A stretch of DNA of 64,000 bases from Peptococcaceae bacterium CEB3 (GCA_001029295.1 LDXJ01000060.1:186127-250126), one strand, 5' to 3'. Counted from the stretch's first letter, positions 26,400 through 35,903 are shown. Notes: generated by a model from the letters alone, not told the origin. Program-made: numbers and translations.

Positions 26400-27758
26400 A
26401 TGAGCTTAAAGTGGAAACTGACAGGTCTCTTCCTGGTGATGACTGGGTTCGGTCTGCTGCTTTTTCGGAATGGCGAGAGTGTCCTGAAAGGGTACGGGTT
26501 TACGGTCAATCCCTGGATGACTCTTCTGGCCCTTGTTCTCCCGGCGGGATTGGTCTTTTTTTACTCTTACCGGCTGACCGGGGATATGCGGACCCTGCAG
26601 GCGCACGCCCAACGCCTTTCCCGCGGCAGTTTTGAGCAAGTGCCGGTCCTGCGCTCCGGTGCCGAATTAGGGCAGCTGGGGGAGGAGTTAAACAGGCTGT
26701 CCCGGCATATTGAGAATCTCATTCAAACGGCGGCCCAGGAAACGCACCGGCTTGAAGCTTTGCTGGGGGGGATGCAGGAAGGGGTCGTGGCCCTGGATCA
26801 TGTCGGGCGGGTGGTCCTGCTCAATAGTGCGGCGGAAGAGATATTTTTCCGGCCTTTTGCCGAAGTGAAGCACAAGTACCTGGTGGAGCTCGTTCGGGAC
26901 CAAGAATTGGACAAGCTGGTAGCCGAGGTCCTCCAAGGGGGAGCGGCCGCTTTGATAGAACTGAACATCGGAGAATACATTGTGCGGACTCAGGTCAGCC
27001 CGATTTTGTCGGAAGACGGCCGCGCGGGGGGTGCGGTGATTGTCTGTCACGACATAACGGAACTGAGGCGCCTGGAAAAACTGCGTACGGAATTTGTGGC
27101 TAATGTTTCCCACGAATTGCGCACACCCCTGACCTCGATCAAGGGGTTTGCCGAGACGCTTTTGGACGGCGCGGCGGAGGAGCCGGCCCTGCGGGAACGT
27201 TTTCTTAAGATTATCCAAGCCGAGTCCTTGCGCCTGCAGCGCCTGGTGGAGGACCTCCTGACCTTGTCCCATATTGAGAACAGGGGCGTGCGCAGGGCGG
27301 ACGGCATCAGCAATGTGCAAAGGGCTTACGAGAAGATCCAGCCGGTGATTGAACGTTACGCCGAAGCCAAGGGTATTAGCCTCAGGGTGGAGCTCCCCCC
27401 GGATCTTCCCGCTCTTTACATTGGCGAGGACTTGCTCAGCCAGCTGATGCTGAATCTGTTGGAGAACGCGGTAAAATATACTTCCGGGGGGAGCGTCTGG
27501 CTCAAGGCTTCGGTGGGTGTAGGAGAGGTGCGTTTGGAATTCGGCGACACCGGCTGCGGCATTCCGGAAGCGAGTCTGCCCCGGATTTTTGAACGCTTTT
27601 TCCGGGTCGATAAAGCCCGCTCCCGAGAACAGGGAGGAACGGGTTTGGGACTCAGTATTGTCAAGCACATTGTGGACGGGTCGGGAGGTAAGGTGACCGT
27701 CCAATCCGAGCTGGGCAAGGGGACGGTGTTTACCTGCAGTCTGCCGATGGCGCTTTGA
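26400..27758 (+). CDS. Membrane sensor histidine kinase (PhoR/WalK-like)
   Basis: 452 residues from the ATG at 26400 (a GTG one codon upstream is equivalent). Two membrane helices (residues 5-22 and 38-57) frame a very short outside loop, so the sensor is probably intramembrane or internal. A HAMP-like segment, a PAS domain (LLGGMQEGVVALDHVGRV) and HisKA with His238 in VSHELRTPLTS follow. The catalytic domain has NLLENAVKYT, DTGCGIPE and GGTGLGLSIVK. It works with the upstream response regulator. This pair inside the ylm gene cluster is not universal in Firmicutes. Confidence 0.92.
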   Translation: MSLKWKLTGLFLVMTGFGLLLFRNGESVLKGYGFTVNPWMTLLALVLPAGLVFFYSYRLTGDMRTLQAHAQRLSRGSFEQVPVLRSGAELGQLGEELNRLSRHIENLIQTAAQETHRLEALLGGMQEGVVALDHVGRVVLLNSAAEEIFFRPFAEVKHKYLVELVRDQELDKLVAEVLQGGAAALIELNIGEYIVRTQVSPILSEDGRAGGAVIVCHDITELRRLEKLRTEFVANVSHELRTPLTSIKGFAETLLDGAAEEPALRERFLKIIQAESLRLQRLVEDLLTLSHIENRGVRRADGISNVQRAYEKIQPVIERYAEAKGISLRVELPPDLPALYIGEDLLSQLMLNLLENAVKYTSGGSVWLKASVGVGEVRLEFGDTGCGIPEASLPRIFERFFRVDKARSREQGGTGLGLSIVKHIVDGSGGKVTVQSELGKGTVFTCSLPMAL

Positions 27759-27778
27759 GGCGGGGAGAGGAGGCAAGC

Positions 27779-28726
27779 ATGAGCAAAAGCGGCGCGGCGG
27801 CGCGCGGAAAGCGGCGCCTAGGCTCCCGGGTGTTGGGCTTTACGGTTTTCTTCATGGCTCTGGCCCTATCGGGGTTCGGTCTGGCTCGGGAGGCTTGGGG
27901 GCCCGCTCCGCCTCAGTATGTCCGGACCTATACGGGGACGGTCCGGCATGAGAAACAGGTCACTGTGGTGTTTGCGAATCTCGAATATCCCCTGCGGGCC
28001 CCGGCGGACGGCCGGGTTGAGTTCAAAGGGCAGGACGGCGAACGCTTTCGGCGCTGGGAGGTTGTGGCGACCATTACCGGTCAGGGGGCAGCACCCGGTG
28101 TTTCCGGCGGAGGGACGGCCATCCAGGTCCAGGCGCCGCACGGTGGGCTTCTCTACCGGACGGTGGACGGCCTGGAGCCGCTCTATACCCCGGATGGTTT
28201 TCTCAATATGGACCTGGCGAAACTCCTGGCCTTGCGGGGTAAACCGACGCAAGTGCAGGAGGTCAAGTCCGGTGAGGTGTTCGGGAAAATCGTGGACAAC
28301 CTCAGCCCGTCTTATGCTTTTGTCAAACTGCCCTCCTTGGACGGATTGACTCTGGGGAAACGTTTCCGGCTTATTGTCCGAGGGCAGCGGCAAGATGGAA
28401 CAATAGTGCGCAAATCCGCCAGTCCGCTGGGGGTGGTGATCCGGTTTGACAATTTCGTCAATGGGAGTGTGAGAGCCAGGCAGCAAACGGCGGAGTGGGA
28501 GTTCCGCCCTGCCACGGCCGGAACGGTGGTGCCTGAGCGGGCTCTCTGGCAAGAGGGGGGCAAAGAAGGAATCTTCGTCATTAAGGGCGGCGTCTTGCAC
28601 TTTCAACCGATGCCGGTCACGGACGAAAACGGGACCTTGGCCTGTATCAAAGGTTTAGCGGCAGGCACCCCGGTCGTGGTCAATCCCAGATCCGGACTGG
28701 ACGGGGCAGCGGTTCTAAAAAATTAA
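27779..28726 (+). CDS. HlyD-like membrane-anchored adaptor protein
   Basis: 315 residues from the ATG at 27779 (GGAGAGGAGG upstream). A basic N-terminus and one membrane helix (residues 19-40) precede a beta-rich extracytoplasmic part. YTGTVRHEKQVTVVFANLEYPLRAPADGRVEF and the second half ending PVVVNPRSGLDGAAVL resemble the lipoyl-like and barrel domains of HlyD/RND adaptor proteins. No transporter gene is next to it. Homologues lie between pgeF and ylmE in some Clostridia as far as I recall. A role in cell envelope or septum is only a guess. Confidence 0.65.
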   Translation: MSKSGAAARGKRRLGSRVLGFTVFFMALALSGFGLAREAWGPAPPQYVRTYTGTVRHEKQVTVVFANLEYPLRAPADGRVEFKGQDGERFRRWEVVATITGQGAAPGVSGGGTAIQVQAPHGGLLYRTVDGLEPLYTPDGFLNMDLAKLLALRGKPTQVQEVKSGEVFGKIVDNLSPSYAFVKLPSLDGLTLGKRFRLIVRGQRQDGTIVRKSASPLGVVIRFDNFVNGSVRARQQTAEWEFRPATAGTVVPERALWQEGGKEGIFVIKGGVLHFQPMPVTDENGTLACIKGLAAGTPVVVNPRSGLDGAAVLKN

Positions 28727-28797
28727 TGAGATATCCCAAGTTATGGCAGGAAACCGGACCGGGATGTAGAAGTAGTTATAATTCAGGAGTGATAGCA

Positions 28798-29484
28798 GTG
28801 GGTGTGGCGGAGAATTTAGCCCAGGTGCAAAGAAGGGTGGCTTTGGCGGCCGCCCAGGCCGGTCGGGATCCGGCCGGAGTCACATTGCTGGCGGTATCCA
28901 AGACGATGCCCCGGGAGAGCATTGAGGAGGCATACCGAGCGGGGCAGAGATTATTTGCCGAGAATAGGGTGCAGGAATGGTTAGACAAGGAGCCGCAGCT
29001 TCCCCCGGATTGTGAATGGCACCTGATCGGAAGGGTGCAGACCAACAAAGTCAAGTATCTCACAGAACGGATCACGCTGATCCATTCCCTTGACCGCATG
29101 GGGCTTCTTCAGGCCCTGGAACATCACGGCGGCAAGGCCGGCTATATGGCAAGGGTTCTGGTGCAGGTGAATGTGGCGCGCGATCCGGCCAAAGCGGGCC
29201 TCTTGCCGGAAGAAACCGCGGACTTTCTCGACCTGATCCCGGACCACCCCCATGTTCAGGTTTTGGGTTTCATGACGATCGGGGCCCTGGGAGCCAGCCT
29301 GGCCGAGACAAGGGTTTTTTTCCGCGAACTGCGCCTCTTGGCGGAAAAAATGCAAACGCGGGTGCGGCCCGGGGTTGTTCTGAAGGAATTGTCTATGGGG
29401 ATGAGTCAGGATTTTGAGATCGCCGTGGAAGAAGGCGCGACCATGGTGAGGATTGGACGAGAAATCTTTGGGCAGAGGCGCTAG
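28798..29484 (+). CDS. ylmE: PLP homeostasis protein YlmE (YggS family)
   Basis: Binds pyridoxal phosphate and buffers its level; no catalytic reaction is known. 228 residues in a single TIM-barrel-type domain. The PLP lysine is in LLAVSKTMP, with ENRVQEWLDKEP, WHLIGRVQTNKVKYL, FMTIGAL and the phosphate-binding LSMGMSQDFEIAVEEGATMVRIG. The start is GTG at 28798, eight bases after CAGGAG; the longer open frame overlapping the preceding stop is unlikely. Next to sepF as in most Gram-positives. Confidence 0.93.
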   Translation: MGVAENLAQVQRRVALAAAQAGRDPAGVTLLAVSKTMPRESIEEAYRAGQRLFAENRVQEWLDKEPQLPPDCEWHLIGRVQTNKVKYLTERITLIHSLDRMGLLQALEHHGGKAGYMARVLVQVNVARDPAKAGLLPEETADFLDLIPDHPHVQVLGFMTIGALGASLAETRVFFRELRLLAEKMQTRVRPGVVLKELSMGMSQDFEIAVEEGATMVRIGREIFGQRR

Positions 29485-29559
29485 AGACGGGGCGCCGCGG
29501 GAAAGGCTTGGGGATGGGCAGCGAGGTATAAGAAGTTATTCTGAAAGGAGACGTTGTCA

Positions 29560-30003
29560 ATGCCAAAACTCTTTGACAAGGTGATCGGGATCATGGGCTT
29601 TGGGGAGGGAGAATACGAGGAAGAAGACTTTGCTCCGGAAGAAGAGGAAAGGGAGGAAATTCGCGATGAGGTGAGGGGACGCCGTCCCGCTCAGGTAGTC
29701 AGTATCCACACTCAAAAACAAATGAAAGTAGTCGTCTTGGAACCCTCCTGTTTTGAAGACGCCCAGGGCATTGCCGATCAGCTGAAAAACAGGCGCCCGG
29801 TGATCGTCAATTTGGAGAATACGGAGCACAACCTGTCCAAACGCATCGTGGATTTCATCAGCGGAACCACCTATGCTTTAAACGGGAACATGCAAAAAGT
29901 GGGTAACGGAATCTTTCTTTTCGTGCCAAATAATGTGGATATTTCGGGTGAGGCGCGTGAAGAACTGAAAGACAAGGGAATCTTTTGGGCCGGCTCCAGA
30001 TAA
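29560..30003 (+). CDS. sepF: Cell division protein SepF
   Basis: Membrane tether and bundler of FtsZ. 147 residues: an N-terminal amphipathic helix (PKLFDKVIGIMGFG), an acidic linker, and a SepF core from about residue 55 (KVVVLEPSCFEDAQGIADQL, RPVIVNLE, ISGTTYALNG). The ATG is seven bases after AAAGGAG. With no ftsA in the division cluster, this is the only recognisable FtsZ membrane anchor in the window. Confidence 0.95.
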   Translation: MPKLFDKVIGIMGFGEGEYEEEDFAPEEEEREEIRDEVRGRRPAQVVSIHTQKQMKVVVLEPSCFEDAQGIADQLKNRRPVIVNLENTEHNLSKRIVDFISGTTYALNGNMQKVGNGIFLFVPNNVDISGEAREELKDKGIFWAGSR

Positions 30004-30101
30004 GTCAACTACCTCGTGCCTAAAGGCGCCTGAAGCCAGAGGCTTCCGCGCGAAGCATTCGGTGAAGTTTTTCCGGGTGGGGAGGGATTGCTATTTTCAT
30101 C

Positions 30102-30362
30102 TTGGCCGAGATCGTGGATAACGTGGTGACCATCCTTACATGGGCGATCGTCATTCGGGCTTTGCTCTCTTTTGCTCCGAATCTTCAGGACAATGCCCTC
30201 GTCCGCCTGCTTAACGATGTTACGGAGCCTATTCTCAGGCCCTTTCGCCGCTTTCAAATCGGCGGGGGCGGGTTTGCCGTCGATTTTTCCCCTATATTGG
30301 CAATTATCGTTTTAAACATTGTTCGCACTATTCTCTTGCGAGTTCTCGGCGGGGGGTTTTGA
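30102..30362 (+). CDS. ylmG: YggT family membrane protein YlmG
   Basis: 86 residues with two hydrophobic stretches and NDVTEPILRPFRRFQ, the YggT signature. It acts in membrane organisation near the division site; the exact function is unknown. The start is uncertain. The in-frame TTG at 30102 is 15 bases after GGGGAGGG, while the codon at ideal distance is ATT at 30093, which would add Met-Phe-Ile. Position between sepF and divIVA is standard. Confidence 0.88.
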   Translation: MAEIVDNVVTILTWAIVIRALLSFAPNLQDNALVRLLNDVTEPILRPFRRFQIGGGGFAVDFSPILAIIVLNIVRTILLRVLGGGF

Positions 30363-30410
30363 CGGCCGGCGCGGACGCCGTTCCAGGACAGGGGCGAGGG
30401 GGAGAGAAAG

Positions 30411-30893
30411 ATGCAAATGACGCCCATGGACATTCGGGGCAAGACGTTTGTCAAGCGGGTCCGGGGTTACCAGCCTTCGGAAGTGGACAGGTTTTTGCAA
30501 GAAGCGGCAGAAGGGTTTGAAACCGTTTACCGCGAGAACTTTGAGCTCAAGGAAACGGTGGAGCGCTTGGAGACCGAGCTGGCGCACTACAAGACGTTGG
30601 AGAGCATGCTCCAGCAGAGTCTGGTTTTGGCCCAGCAAACGGCGGCCGAAGTGAAGGAGGCAGCCGGCAGGGAAGCAGAATTGATCATCCGGGAGGCGGA
30701 GGCGGCAAGCAAACGGAGATTGTCTCAAATGGAAGAAAAATGGACAGAAATACAAGCAGAGATTCAGGGACTTCTGCGCCGGCGCGAACTGGTCCGGACC
30801 CAGTTGAAATCTTTCCTTGAGGCTCAATTGGCGTTAGCGTTTTCATTTGAGGGGGATAAAGTATCTTCTGAGGAGGATAAAGTATCTTCCTGA
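30411..30893 (+). CDS. divIVA: DivIVA-like polar and septal protein
   Basis: 160 residues. The N-terminal lipid-binding domain reads TPMDIRGKTFVKRVRGYQPSEVDRFL, followed by a long coiled-coil (residues 30-145). DivIVA senses membrane curvature and recruits partners to poles and septa. The last residues GDKVSSEEDKVSS come from a 21-bp tandem duplication (30855 and 30876) at the 3' end. GGGGGAGAG precedes the ATG. Confidence 0.92.
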   Translation: MQMTPMDIRGKTFVKRVRGYQPSEVDRFLQEAAEGFETVYRENFELKETVERLETELAHYKTLESMLQQSLVLAQQTAAEVKEAAGREAELIIREAEAASKRRLSQMEEKWTEIQAEIQGLLRRRELVRTQLKSFLEAQLALAFSFEGDKVSSEEDKVSS

Positions 30894-30998
30894 GGGCCGG
30901 GAAGCCGGTGGCCCGGTTGCTCGCAGACGGAGCGGGGCCGCACGGACGGCGGCGGGGCCTGCCGCAGCAGAGGAACAGAAGGGGACAGAACGTGTGTA

Positions 30999-31028
30999 TT
31001 GCGGAAGGAGCCGCCTTAGTGGTATAAT
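30999..31028 (+). promoter_or_regulatory. Sigma-A promoter of the 31064-ileS unit
   Basis: TTGCGG at 30999-31004, an 18-bp spacer, and TATAAT at 31023-31028 preceded by TGG as an extended -10. It separates divIVA from the next transcription unit. Confidence 0.7.
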
Positions 31029-31063
31029 TGTCCTACATGTTTGAAGGAGAACGATAGCAACTG

Positions 31064-31534
31064 ATGAGAAACATAATTTATAGCGAGGTTTCCCCCGGCT
31101 TTCTGATTCAAGGATTGGGGCTTCATCCGGATGGCGAGTCCGGGTACGCGGGCAAAATCGGTCGGAACGAGATTATGCTGTTGGCGGCGGATCATAGGGT
31201 TCCCGATATGGAAACCGAGGGCCAGGTTTTTGAAGTAGGTCTGGCAACCGGAGGAAACCAGTTCCGGGCCGGGGATATTCTCATGTTGGGGAGCGATGAA
31301 CTGCTGGATCGCATGTTTCAGGCCATGGATGAGATGGAACAACGCGGCGTGGTGGTGAGCCTGTCTCCCTCGGATGATCCGACTCAGATTTACCTGGACA
31401 AAGAAGCGGTGTCCGCGGATGTGCGCTCATGGCGGGAGCGAAAAGTTCCCTTTATCTGCCTTTGGGTGGTGGAACCGCTGGGTGCTGAGGCTCAGGCGAA
31501 ACTGGTTACGTTAGTGCGCCGGATGATGAATTAG
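31064..31534 (+). CDS. Protein of unknown function upstream of ileS
   Basis: 156 residues, soluble, acidic, with no signal peptide or membrane helix. It begins [20 protein letters not shown] and is rich in short beta-like segments; residues 81-100 ([18 protein letters not shown]) form a likely helix. I do not recognise a family. Third codon positions are GC-rich like neighbouring real genes, and AAGGAG lies 14 bases before the ATG, a long distance. Its TAG stop is inside the conserved T-box core of the ileS leader, so the reading frame and the RNA element overlap. Confidence 0.6.
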   Translation: MRNIIYSEVSPGFLIQGLGLHPDGESGYAGKIGRNEIMLLAADHRVPDMETEGQVFEVGLATGGNQFRAGDILMLGSDELLDRMFQAMDEMEQRGVVVSLSPSDDPTQIYLDKEAVSADVRSWRERKVPFICLWVVEPLGAEAQAKLVTLVRRMMN

Positions 31535-31580
31535 GGTGGTGCCACGAGCAATCTCGTCCCTTTGCGGGGCGGGTTTTTCG
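31533..31580 (+). promoter_or_regulatory. T-box antiterminator/terminator segment before ileS
   Basis: AGGGTGGTGCCACGAG matches the T-box core (AGGGTGGNACCGCG) with two changes. The UGGU needed to pair with a tRNA ACCA end is intact. CTCGTCCC then pairs with GGGGCGGG, followed by TTTTT, forming the terminator. T-box leaders sense uncharged tRNA, here expected to be tRNA-Ile. No Stem I or Ile specifier could be found in the upstream 450 bases, which are coding. Confidence 0.7.
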
Positions 31581-31599
31581 TGATCATAGGAGGGCAAGT

Positions 31600-34392
31600 A
31601 TGGAGTACCGAGAGACGTTAAATTTACCGGAGACGGATTTTCCTATGCGGGGCAACCTCCCCCAACGGGAACCGGAGATCTTGAAAAAGTGGGAGGAGGA
31701 CAACCTTTACCAGCGGGTTTTGGCGGCTCGCGCGGGAAAGCCCAAATTCATTTTGCATGACGGGCCCCCCTATGCCAACGGAGATATTCATCTGGGCCAT
31801 GCCCTCAACAAAGTGCTCAAGGACATTGTCGTTAAATATAAGACTATGACCGGGTATGACGCCCCTTATGTCCCCGGTTGGGATACCCATGGCTTGCCCA
31901 TCGAACAGCAGGTGATCAAGAAACTGGGCCTTAACCGGCACGCGGTTTCCACGGTGGAGTTCCGGGCCAAGTGCCGGGACTACGCTCGGAAATACGTGGA
32001 GATTCAGAAAGGGCAATTTAGGCGCCTGGGAGTGAGGGGAGACTGGGATCATCCTTACCTGACTTTGCAAAAACACTATGAGGCGGCTCAAATCGGAGTT
32101 TTTGGCACCATGGCCAAGAAGGGGTACATTTATAAGGGTTTGAAGCCCGTTTACTGGTGCCCCTCCTGTGAAACCGCTCTGGCAGAGGCGGAGATTGAAT
32201 ACGCGGACAGAACTTCGACGGCGGTCTACGTCAAGTTTCCTGTGAAAGACGGGAAGGGCCTCGTGGCCGAGCCCAACACTTATGTGGTTATCTGGACGAC
32301 GACTCCTTGGACTTTGCCGGCCAATGAGGGGATCAGTGTACACCCCGATTATGTCTATGTCCTGGCCGGGGCGGACGGCGAGCGGTGGGTGGTGGCGGAA
32401 GGCCTGCTGGACACACTGCGCCGGTTGTGGCAAAAGGAGCTTCCGGTCCTGAAGACATTCGGGGGAAAAGAGCTGGAGGGAATCCTCTGCACCAACCCGC
32501 TGATGGGAAATGATTCCCTGGTCATGTGTGGGACGCATGTGACCCTGGAACAAGGGACCGGCTGTGTGCATACGGCTCCCGGCCATGGGGAGGACGATTT
32601 TCTCATCGGCAAGGAGTACGGCTTACCGGTGCTCTGCCCTGTGGACCACCAAGGCAAATTTACGGCTGAGGGCGGGAAATATGCCGGTTTGAAAACGGAG
32701 AAAGCCAATCCAGTCATCCTGAAGGATCTGACGGACAAAGGGGTACTGGTGCTCGACGAAAAAATCCGGCACAGTTATCCCCACTGTTGGCGCTGCAAGA
32801 ATCCGATCATTTTCCGGGCAACCGAACAGTGGTTTGCCTCCGTTGACGGTTTCCGCCGGGAGGCTTTGCGGGAAATCGACGAGGTGAAATGGATTCCGGC
32901 CTGGGGTCGGGACCGCATTTACAATATGATCGCCGAGCGGGGAGACTGGTGCATTTCACGTCAGCGGACCTGGGGTGTACCGATCCCGATTTTCTATTGT
33001 AAGGCCTGCGGCCGTGAACTGGTTACCGATGAAACGATCGCCAAAGTGCAGGGGATTTTTGCCGGGGAAGGCTCGGATGCCTGGTTTGCCCGCCCCGCGG
33101 AGGAACTGCTGCCCGAGGGGGTGGCTTGTGAGTGCGGCGGCAAGGAGTTCACCAAGGAGACCGACATCATGGACGTCTGGTTCGATTCCGGCACCAGCCA
33201 TGTGGGAGTGCTCAAAGAGCGGCCGGAGTTGGCCTGGCCGGCGGATATGTACCTGGAGGGCTCGGATCAGCACCGGGGCTGGTTTAATTCCTCTCTCTCC
33301 ACTTCCGTAGCCGTATTTGGCCAAGCGCCTTACCGGGCGGTTCTGACCCATGGTTTTTTGGTGGATGAGCAGGGACGCAAAATGTCCAAGTCCCTGGGCA
33401 ATGGGGTCGATCCCCTGAAAGTCGTGAAAGAAATGGGCGCCGATATTCTCAGACTGTGGGTTTCCTCGGCTGACTATAAGAGCGACGTGGCGGTTTCCCA
33501 GGGCATCATGAAACAGATGAGTGAGGCCTACCGCAAAATCCGCAATACCCTGCGCTTTTTGCTCAGCAATTTGAACGACTTCGATCCGGCCCGAGATAGG
33601 GTGCCTTACGCGGATCTGGCGGAGATAGACCGTTGGGCTCTGCTCAAACTGGCTCAGGTGGTGGAGCGGGCGCTGCGGGGGTATGAGAATTATGAGTTCC
33701 ACCTCGTCTATCACACGGTTCACAATTTCTGCACGGTGGAGATGAGTGCCGTTTACTTGGATATTGTGAAGGACCGGCTCTATGTCGAAGGAAAAAGATC
33801 GCCTGAGCGCCGGGCGGCCCAGACGGTTCTCTATGAGGTCCTGGACGCCTTGGTTCGCCTGCTGGCGCCCATCCTGACTTTTACGTCGGAAGAGATTTGG
33901 GCTTACGTGCCGGGAAAAGAGCGGACAGAAACTGTCCAAACGGCGGAAATGCCGGTGGTGGCCAAAGAGTGGCTGCGTGAAGAGCTGGCCCAGAAGTGGG
34001 ACCGGATCTTGGATTTGCGGGGAGATGTGGCCAAGGTCCTGGAAAGCGCCCGCCGGGAAAAGCTGATCAACCACCCTTTGACAGCCCAGGTCGATCTCTA
34101 CCCGACTGAGGAGCAATACGGTTTTCTGCGAGAAATCCCCAATCTGGCCGAGATATTTATTGTCTCGGGCGTAACCCTGCACCCGCCGGAAGACCCTTGC
34201 CCGGCGGAAGCCCAGAGTGCCGAGGCTCATGAGGGATTGCGCATTCTGGTGCGGGCGGCGGCGGGAGAAAAATGTGAACGCTGTTGGATGTACCATCCGG
34301 CGGTGGGAGAGGATTCGGACCACCCTGACCTCTGCCCGCGTTGTGTCAGAGTAGTCAACAAGCTCATGGCGGAGAGGGCCGGTGGGGAGTAA
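31600..34392 (+). CDS. ileS: Isoleucyl-tRNA synthetase
   Basis: Class I aminoacyl-tRNA synthetase. 930 residues. The HIGH motif is HLGH at 64-67 and KMSKS is at 594-598. Editing domain blocks ([39 protein letters not shown]) are present, and the C-terminal zinc finger CERCW...CPRCV is complete. This is the bacterial ileS1-type architecture with the C-terminal zinc-binding domain. TAGGAGGGCAAGT precedes the ATG. It follows the T-box terminator by 20 bp. Confidence 0.97.
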   Translation: MEYRETLNLPETDFPMRGNLPQREPEILKKWEEDNLYQRVLAARAGKPKFILHDGPPYANGDIHLGHALNKVLKDIVVKYKTMTGYDAPYVPGWDTHGLPIEQQVIKKLGLNRHAVSTVEFRAKCRDYARKYVEIQKGQFRRLGVRGDWDHPYLTLQKHYEAAQIGVFGTMAKKGYIYKGLKPVYWCPSCETALAEAEIEYADRTSTAVYVKFPVKDGKGLVAEPNTYVVIWTTTPWTLPANEGISVHPDYVYVLAGADGERWVVAEGLLDTLRRLWQKELPVLKTFGGKELEGILCTNPLMGNDSLVMCGTHVTLEQGTGCVHTAPGHGEDDFLIGKEYGLPVLCPVDHQGKFTAEGGKYAGLKTEKANPVILKDLTDKGVLVLDEKIRHSYPHCWRCKNPIIFRATEQWFASVDGFRREALREIDEVKWIPAWGRDRIYNMIAERGDWCISRQRTWGVPIPIFYCKACGRELVTDETIAKVQGIFAGEGSDAWFARPAEELLPEGVACECGGKEFTKETDIMDVWFDSGTSHVGVLKERPELAWPADMYLEGSDQHRGWFNSSLSTSVAVFGQAPYRAVLTHGFLVDEQGRKMSKSLGNGVDPLKVVKEMGADILRLWVSSADYKSDVAVSQGIMKQMSEAYRKIRNTLRFLLSNLNDFDPARDRVPYADLAEIDRWALLKLAQVVERALRGYENYEFHLVYHTVHNFCTVEMSAVYLDIVKDRLYVEGKRSPERRAAQTVLYEVLDALVRLLAPILTFTSEEIWAYVPGKERTETVQTAEMPVVAKEWLREELAQKWDRILDLRGDVAKVLESARREKLINHPLTAQVDLYPTEEQYGFLREIPNLAEIFIVSGVTLHPPEDPCPAEAQSAEAHEGLRILVRAAAGEKCERCWMYHPAVGEDSDHPDLCPRCVRVVNKLMAERAGGE

Positions 34393-34417
34393 GGGCAGGG
34401 AAGGCGGGTTGGAAGAG

Positions 34418-35275
34418 ATGCAATTGACGCAAAGCATAGCCAACCGGATTGCGGAACTGATCGCGCAAGAAAGCGGGTATCCCGTTATTGTCTGTAATAC
34501 GGCGGGTGAGATCATTGCCGATTCGGACCATAAGCGGGTTGGGGTTGCTCATTCCGGGGCCAGATCGATCATGACGACCGAGGCGGAGTACGCTCTGGTG
34601 ACGGCGGAGGATGAGGCGGGCTCGAGCGGGAAATTGCGCGAAGGGTTTAATGTGGCGATCCGGGCGGAGGGCAAGAAGATCGGTACGTTCGGGGTCGCGG
34701 CTCCGGTTGAGATTGCCCGCCCCATCACGAAGATCGCGGCAGGGCTGGTCGTTTCGACCTTGCGCGAAGAAGAACTGAAAGAGGTTATCCGCGGGCAGGT
34801 CAACAAGCTGAACGATTCCTTGGGGCAGGCGGCCAGCGCGGTTCAACAGATTGCCGCTTCTTCACAGGAGGTGGCGGCGATCAGCCAGACCGTAACGGAG
34901 GTCGCCGCTACGGGGGCCCAGCAGGTGAAGGCGACGGCGGGGATTCTAGATTTTATTAGGCGAGTGGCCAAACAGACCAACCTGCTCGGCTTAAACGCCG
35001 CCATTGAGGCGGCGCGGGCAGGGGAACAAGGGAAGGGATTTTCCGTGGTTGCCGGGGAAGTGCGAAAACTGGCCGAGGAAAGCGGACGCTCGGCCAATGA
35101 GATCAACGGCATTCTGACCCAATTCCAGGATGTGATGGACCGGGTTATGGAAGGGGTTCTGCAGAACGCGACCATAACCCAGGAACAGGCGCGTTCCACC
35201 CAAGACATCGCCCATATGGTTGACAATGTCCGCCAGGTGGGACTGGAATTGGGGGCTTTGGCCGAAAGCCTCTAG
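34418..35275 (+). CDS. Soluble methyl-accepting chemotaxis-like protein with sugar-diacid-recognition-type sensor
   Basis: 285 residues without membrane helices. Residues 1-130 look like the CdaR-type sensor domain ([54 protein letters not shown]). Residues 135-285 form a methyl-accepting signalling domain with the hairpin tip [20 protein letters not shown]. It probably signals to a CheA not coded here. The frame opens earlier at GTG 34382 overlapping ileS; I prefer the ATG at 34418. The stop codon lies in the first of three 14-bp repeats. Confidence 0.82.
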   Translation: MQLTQSIANRIAELIAQESGYPVIVCNTAGEIIADSDHKRVGVAHSGARSIMTTEAEYALVTAEDEAGSSGKLREGFNVAIRAEGKKIGTFGVAAPVEIARPITKIAAGLVVSTLREEELKEVIRGQVNKLNDSLGQAASAVQQIAASSQEVAAISQTVTEVAATGAQQVKATAGILDFIRRVAKQTNLLGLNAAIEAARAGEQGKGFSVVAGEVRKLAEESGRSANEINGILTQFQDVMDRVMEGVLQNATITQEQARSTQDIAHMVDNVRQVGLELGALAESL

Positions 35276-35303
35276 CCGAAAGCCTCTAGCCGAAAGCCTC
35301 TAG
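35262..35303 (+). repeat. 14-bp tandem repeat, three perfect copies
   Basis: CCGAAAGCCTCTAG occurs at 35262, 35276 and 35290. The first copy contains the TAG stop of the chemoreceptor-like gene, so the gene's last bases have been triplicated downstream. Confidence 0.95.
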
Positions 35304-35326
35304 CGAGGAGGGTTCTTTCCGCAACG

Positions 35327-35563
35327 TCAGGAGGGGTTGACCACCGTTCCTTCGGGGTCGGCGTCCTTTGCGCCTGTTCTGTCCGCAGGCTGAGCATCGG
35401 CTTGCAGGGAACCGAAAGAGACGTCGCTGGCTACGATAATTGGGGCCCCGACGAAAACATCTCCTTCCGGATAGCCGGCCGCCACCATTTCCAGATAGCG
35501 CTGCTTGGCTTCATCTTCATTGAGTAAGTCCAGTTCGGATTTGAGTCCGACGACATATTTCAC
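35327..35563 (-). CDS. Small protein of unknown function
   Basis: 78 residues from GTG at 35563-35561, six bases after GAGGTG on the minus strand (an ATG two codons earlier overlaps that site). It reads VKYVVGLKSELDLLNEDEAKQRYLEMVAAGYPEGDVFVGAPIIVASDV in two clear halves: a charged helix, then a beta-rich part, then a polar tail. No family recognised. It lies between the chemoreceptor-like gene and the divergent glycine riboswitch. A CATAAT on the minus strand upstream may be its -10. Confidence 0.5.
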   Translation of the reverse strand: MKYVVGLKSELDLLNEDEAKQRYLEMVAAGYPEGDVFVGAPIIVASDVSFGSLQADAQPADRTGAKDADPEGTVVNPS

Positions 35564-35628
35564 GATCATCACCTCAGTTCGAATTATGGGCAATTTTTCG
35601 AACTTCTATGCATGGAAAAGAGTAGACT

Positions 35629-35656
35629 TTGGGGCCGGGGCGTTATACAATATGAT
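35629..35656 (+). promoter_or_regulatory. Possible promoter of the gcv riboswitch transcript
   Basis: TTGGGG at 35629-35634, a 16-bp spacer and TATGAT at 35651-35656, about 30 bp before the first glycine aptamer. A nearby TATACA is a competing -10. Confidence 0.42.
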
Positions 35657-35689
35657 ACAGATAAAACTGAATACATTCCGGATGATTCC

Positions 35690-35870
35690 GGCGGGAGAGT
35701 CTCGGGTAACCGGGCGCCGAAGGAGAAAACCACCGCGTGTCGCTTGTGCGGGAGGGGAAACTCTCAGGCAAAAGAACCGCTGAAAGACGGGGCTCTGGAG
35801 AGTTTCTCTTCAAGACGAAGGGAACACCAAAGGGGAAGCCGCAAGGCAAATCTCTCAGGTTCAAGGACAG
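35690..35870 (+). promoter_or_regulatory. Tandem glycine riboswitch (two aptamers)
   Basis: Aptamer 1 runs about 35690-35780 and aptamer 2 about 35785-35868. Both carry the conserved glycine-aptamer ends: GGGAGAGTCTC...ACTCTCAGGCAAAAG and CTGGAGAGTTTCTC...ATCTCTCAGGTTCAAGG, with CCGAAGGAGAAA and CGAAGGGAACACC inside. A terminator follows at once. In this class glycine binding usually turns the glycine cleavage genes on, and gcvT follows 125 bp downstream. Confidence 0.92.
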
Positions 35871-35903
35871 AGGAAGTGCGATTGCACTCCTCTGTTTTTT
35901 TAT
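35868..35903 (+). terminator. Riboswitch-controlled terminator
   Basis: CAGAGGAAGTGC, loop GATT, GCACTCCTCTG with a one-base bulge, followed by TTTTTTTATTT. It sits directly after aptamer 2 and is the probable expression platform. Confidence 0.9.

Noticed and set aside
31462-31477. Second T-box-like core (GGGTGGTGGAACCGC)
   Set aside because: It lies inside the reading frame of the 31064 gene, coding for WVVEPL, has an extra base in the core and no terminator behind it.
32956-34515. 519-codon minus-strand open frame
   Set aside because: It lies fully antisense to ileS, whose protein has all family motifs. Long antisense frames are common in GC-rich genes, and its translation looks like none of the known proteins.
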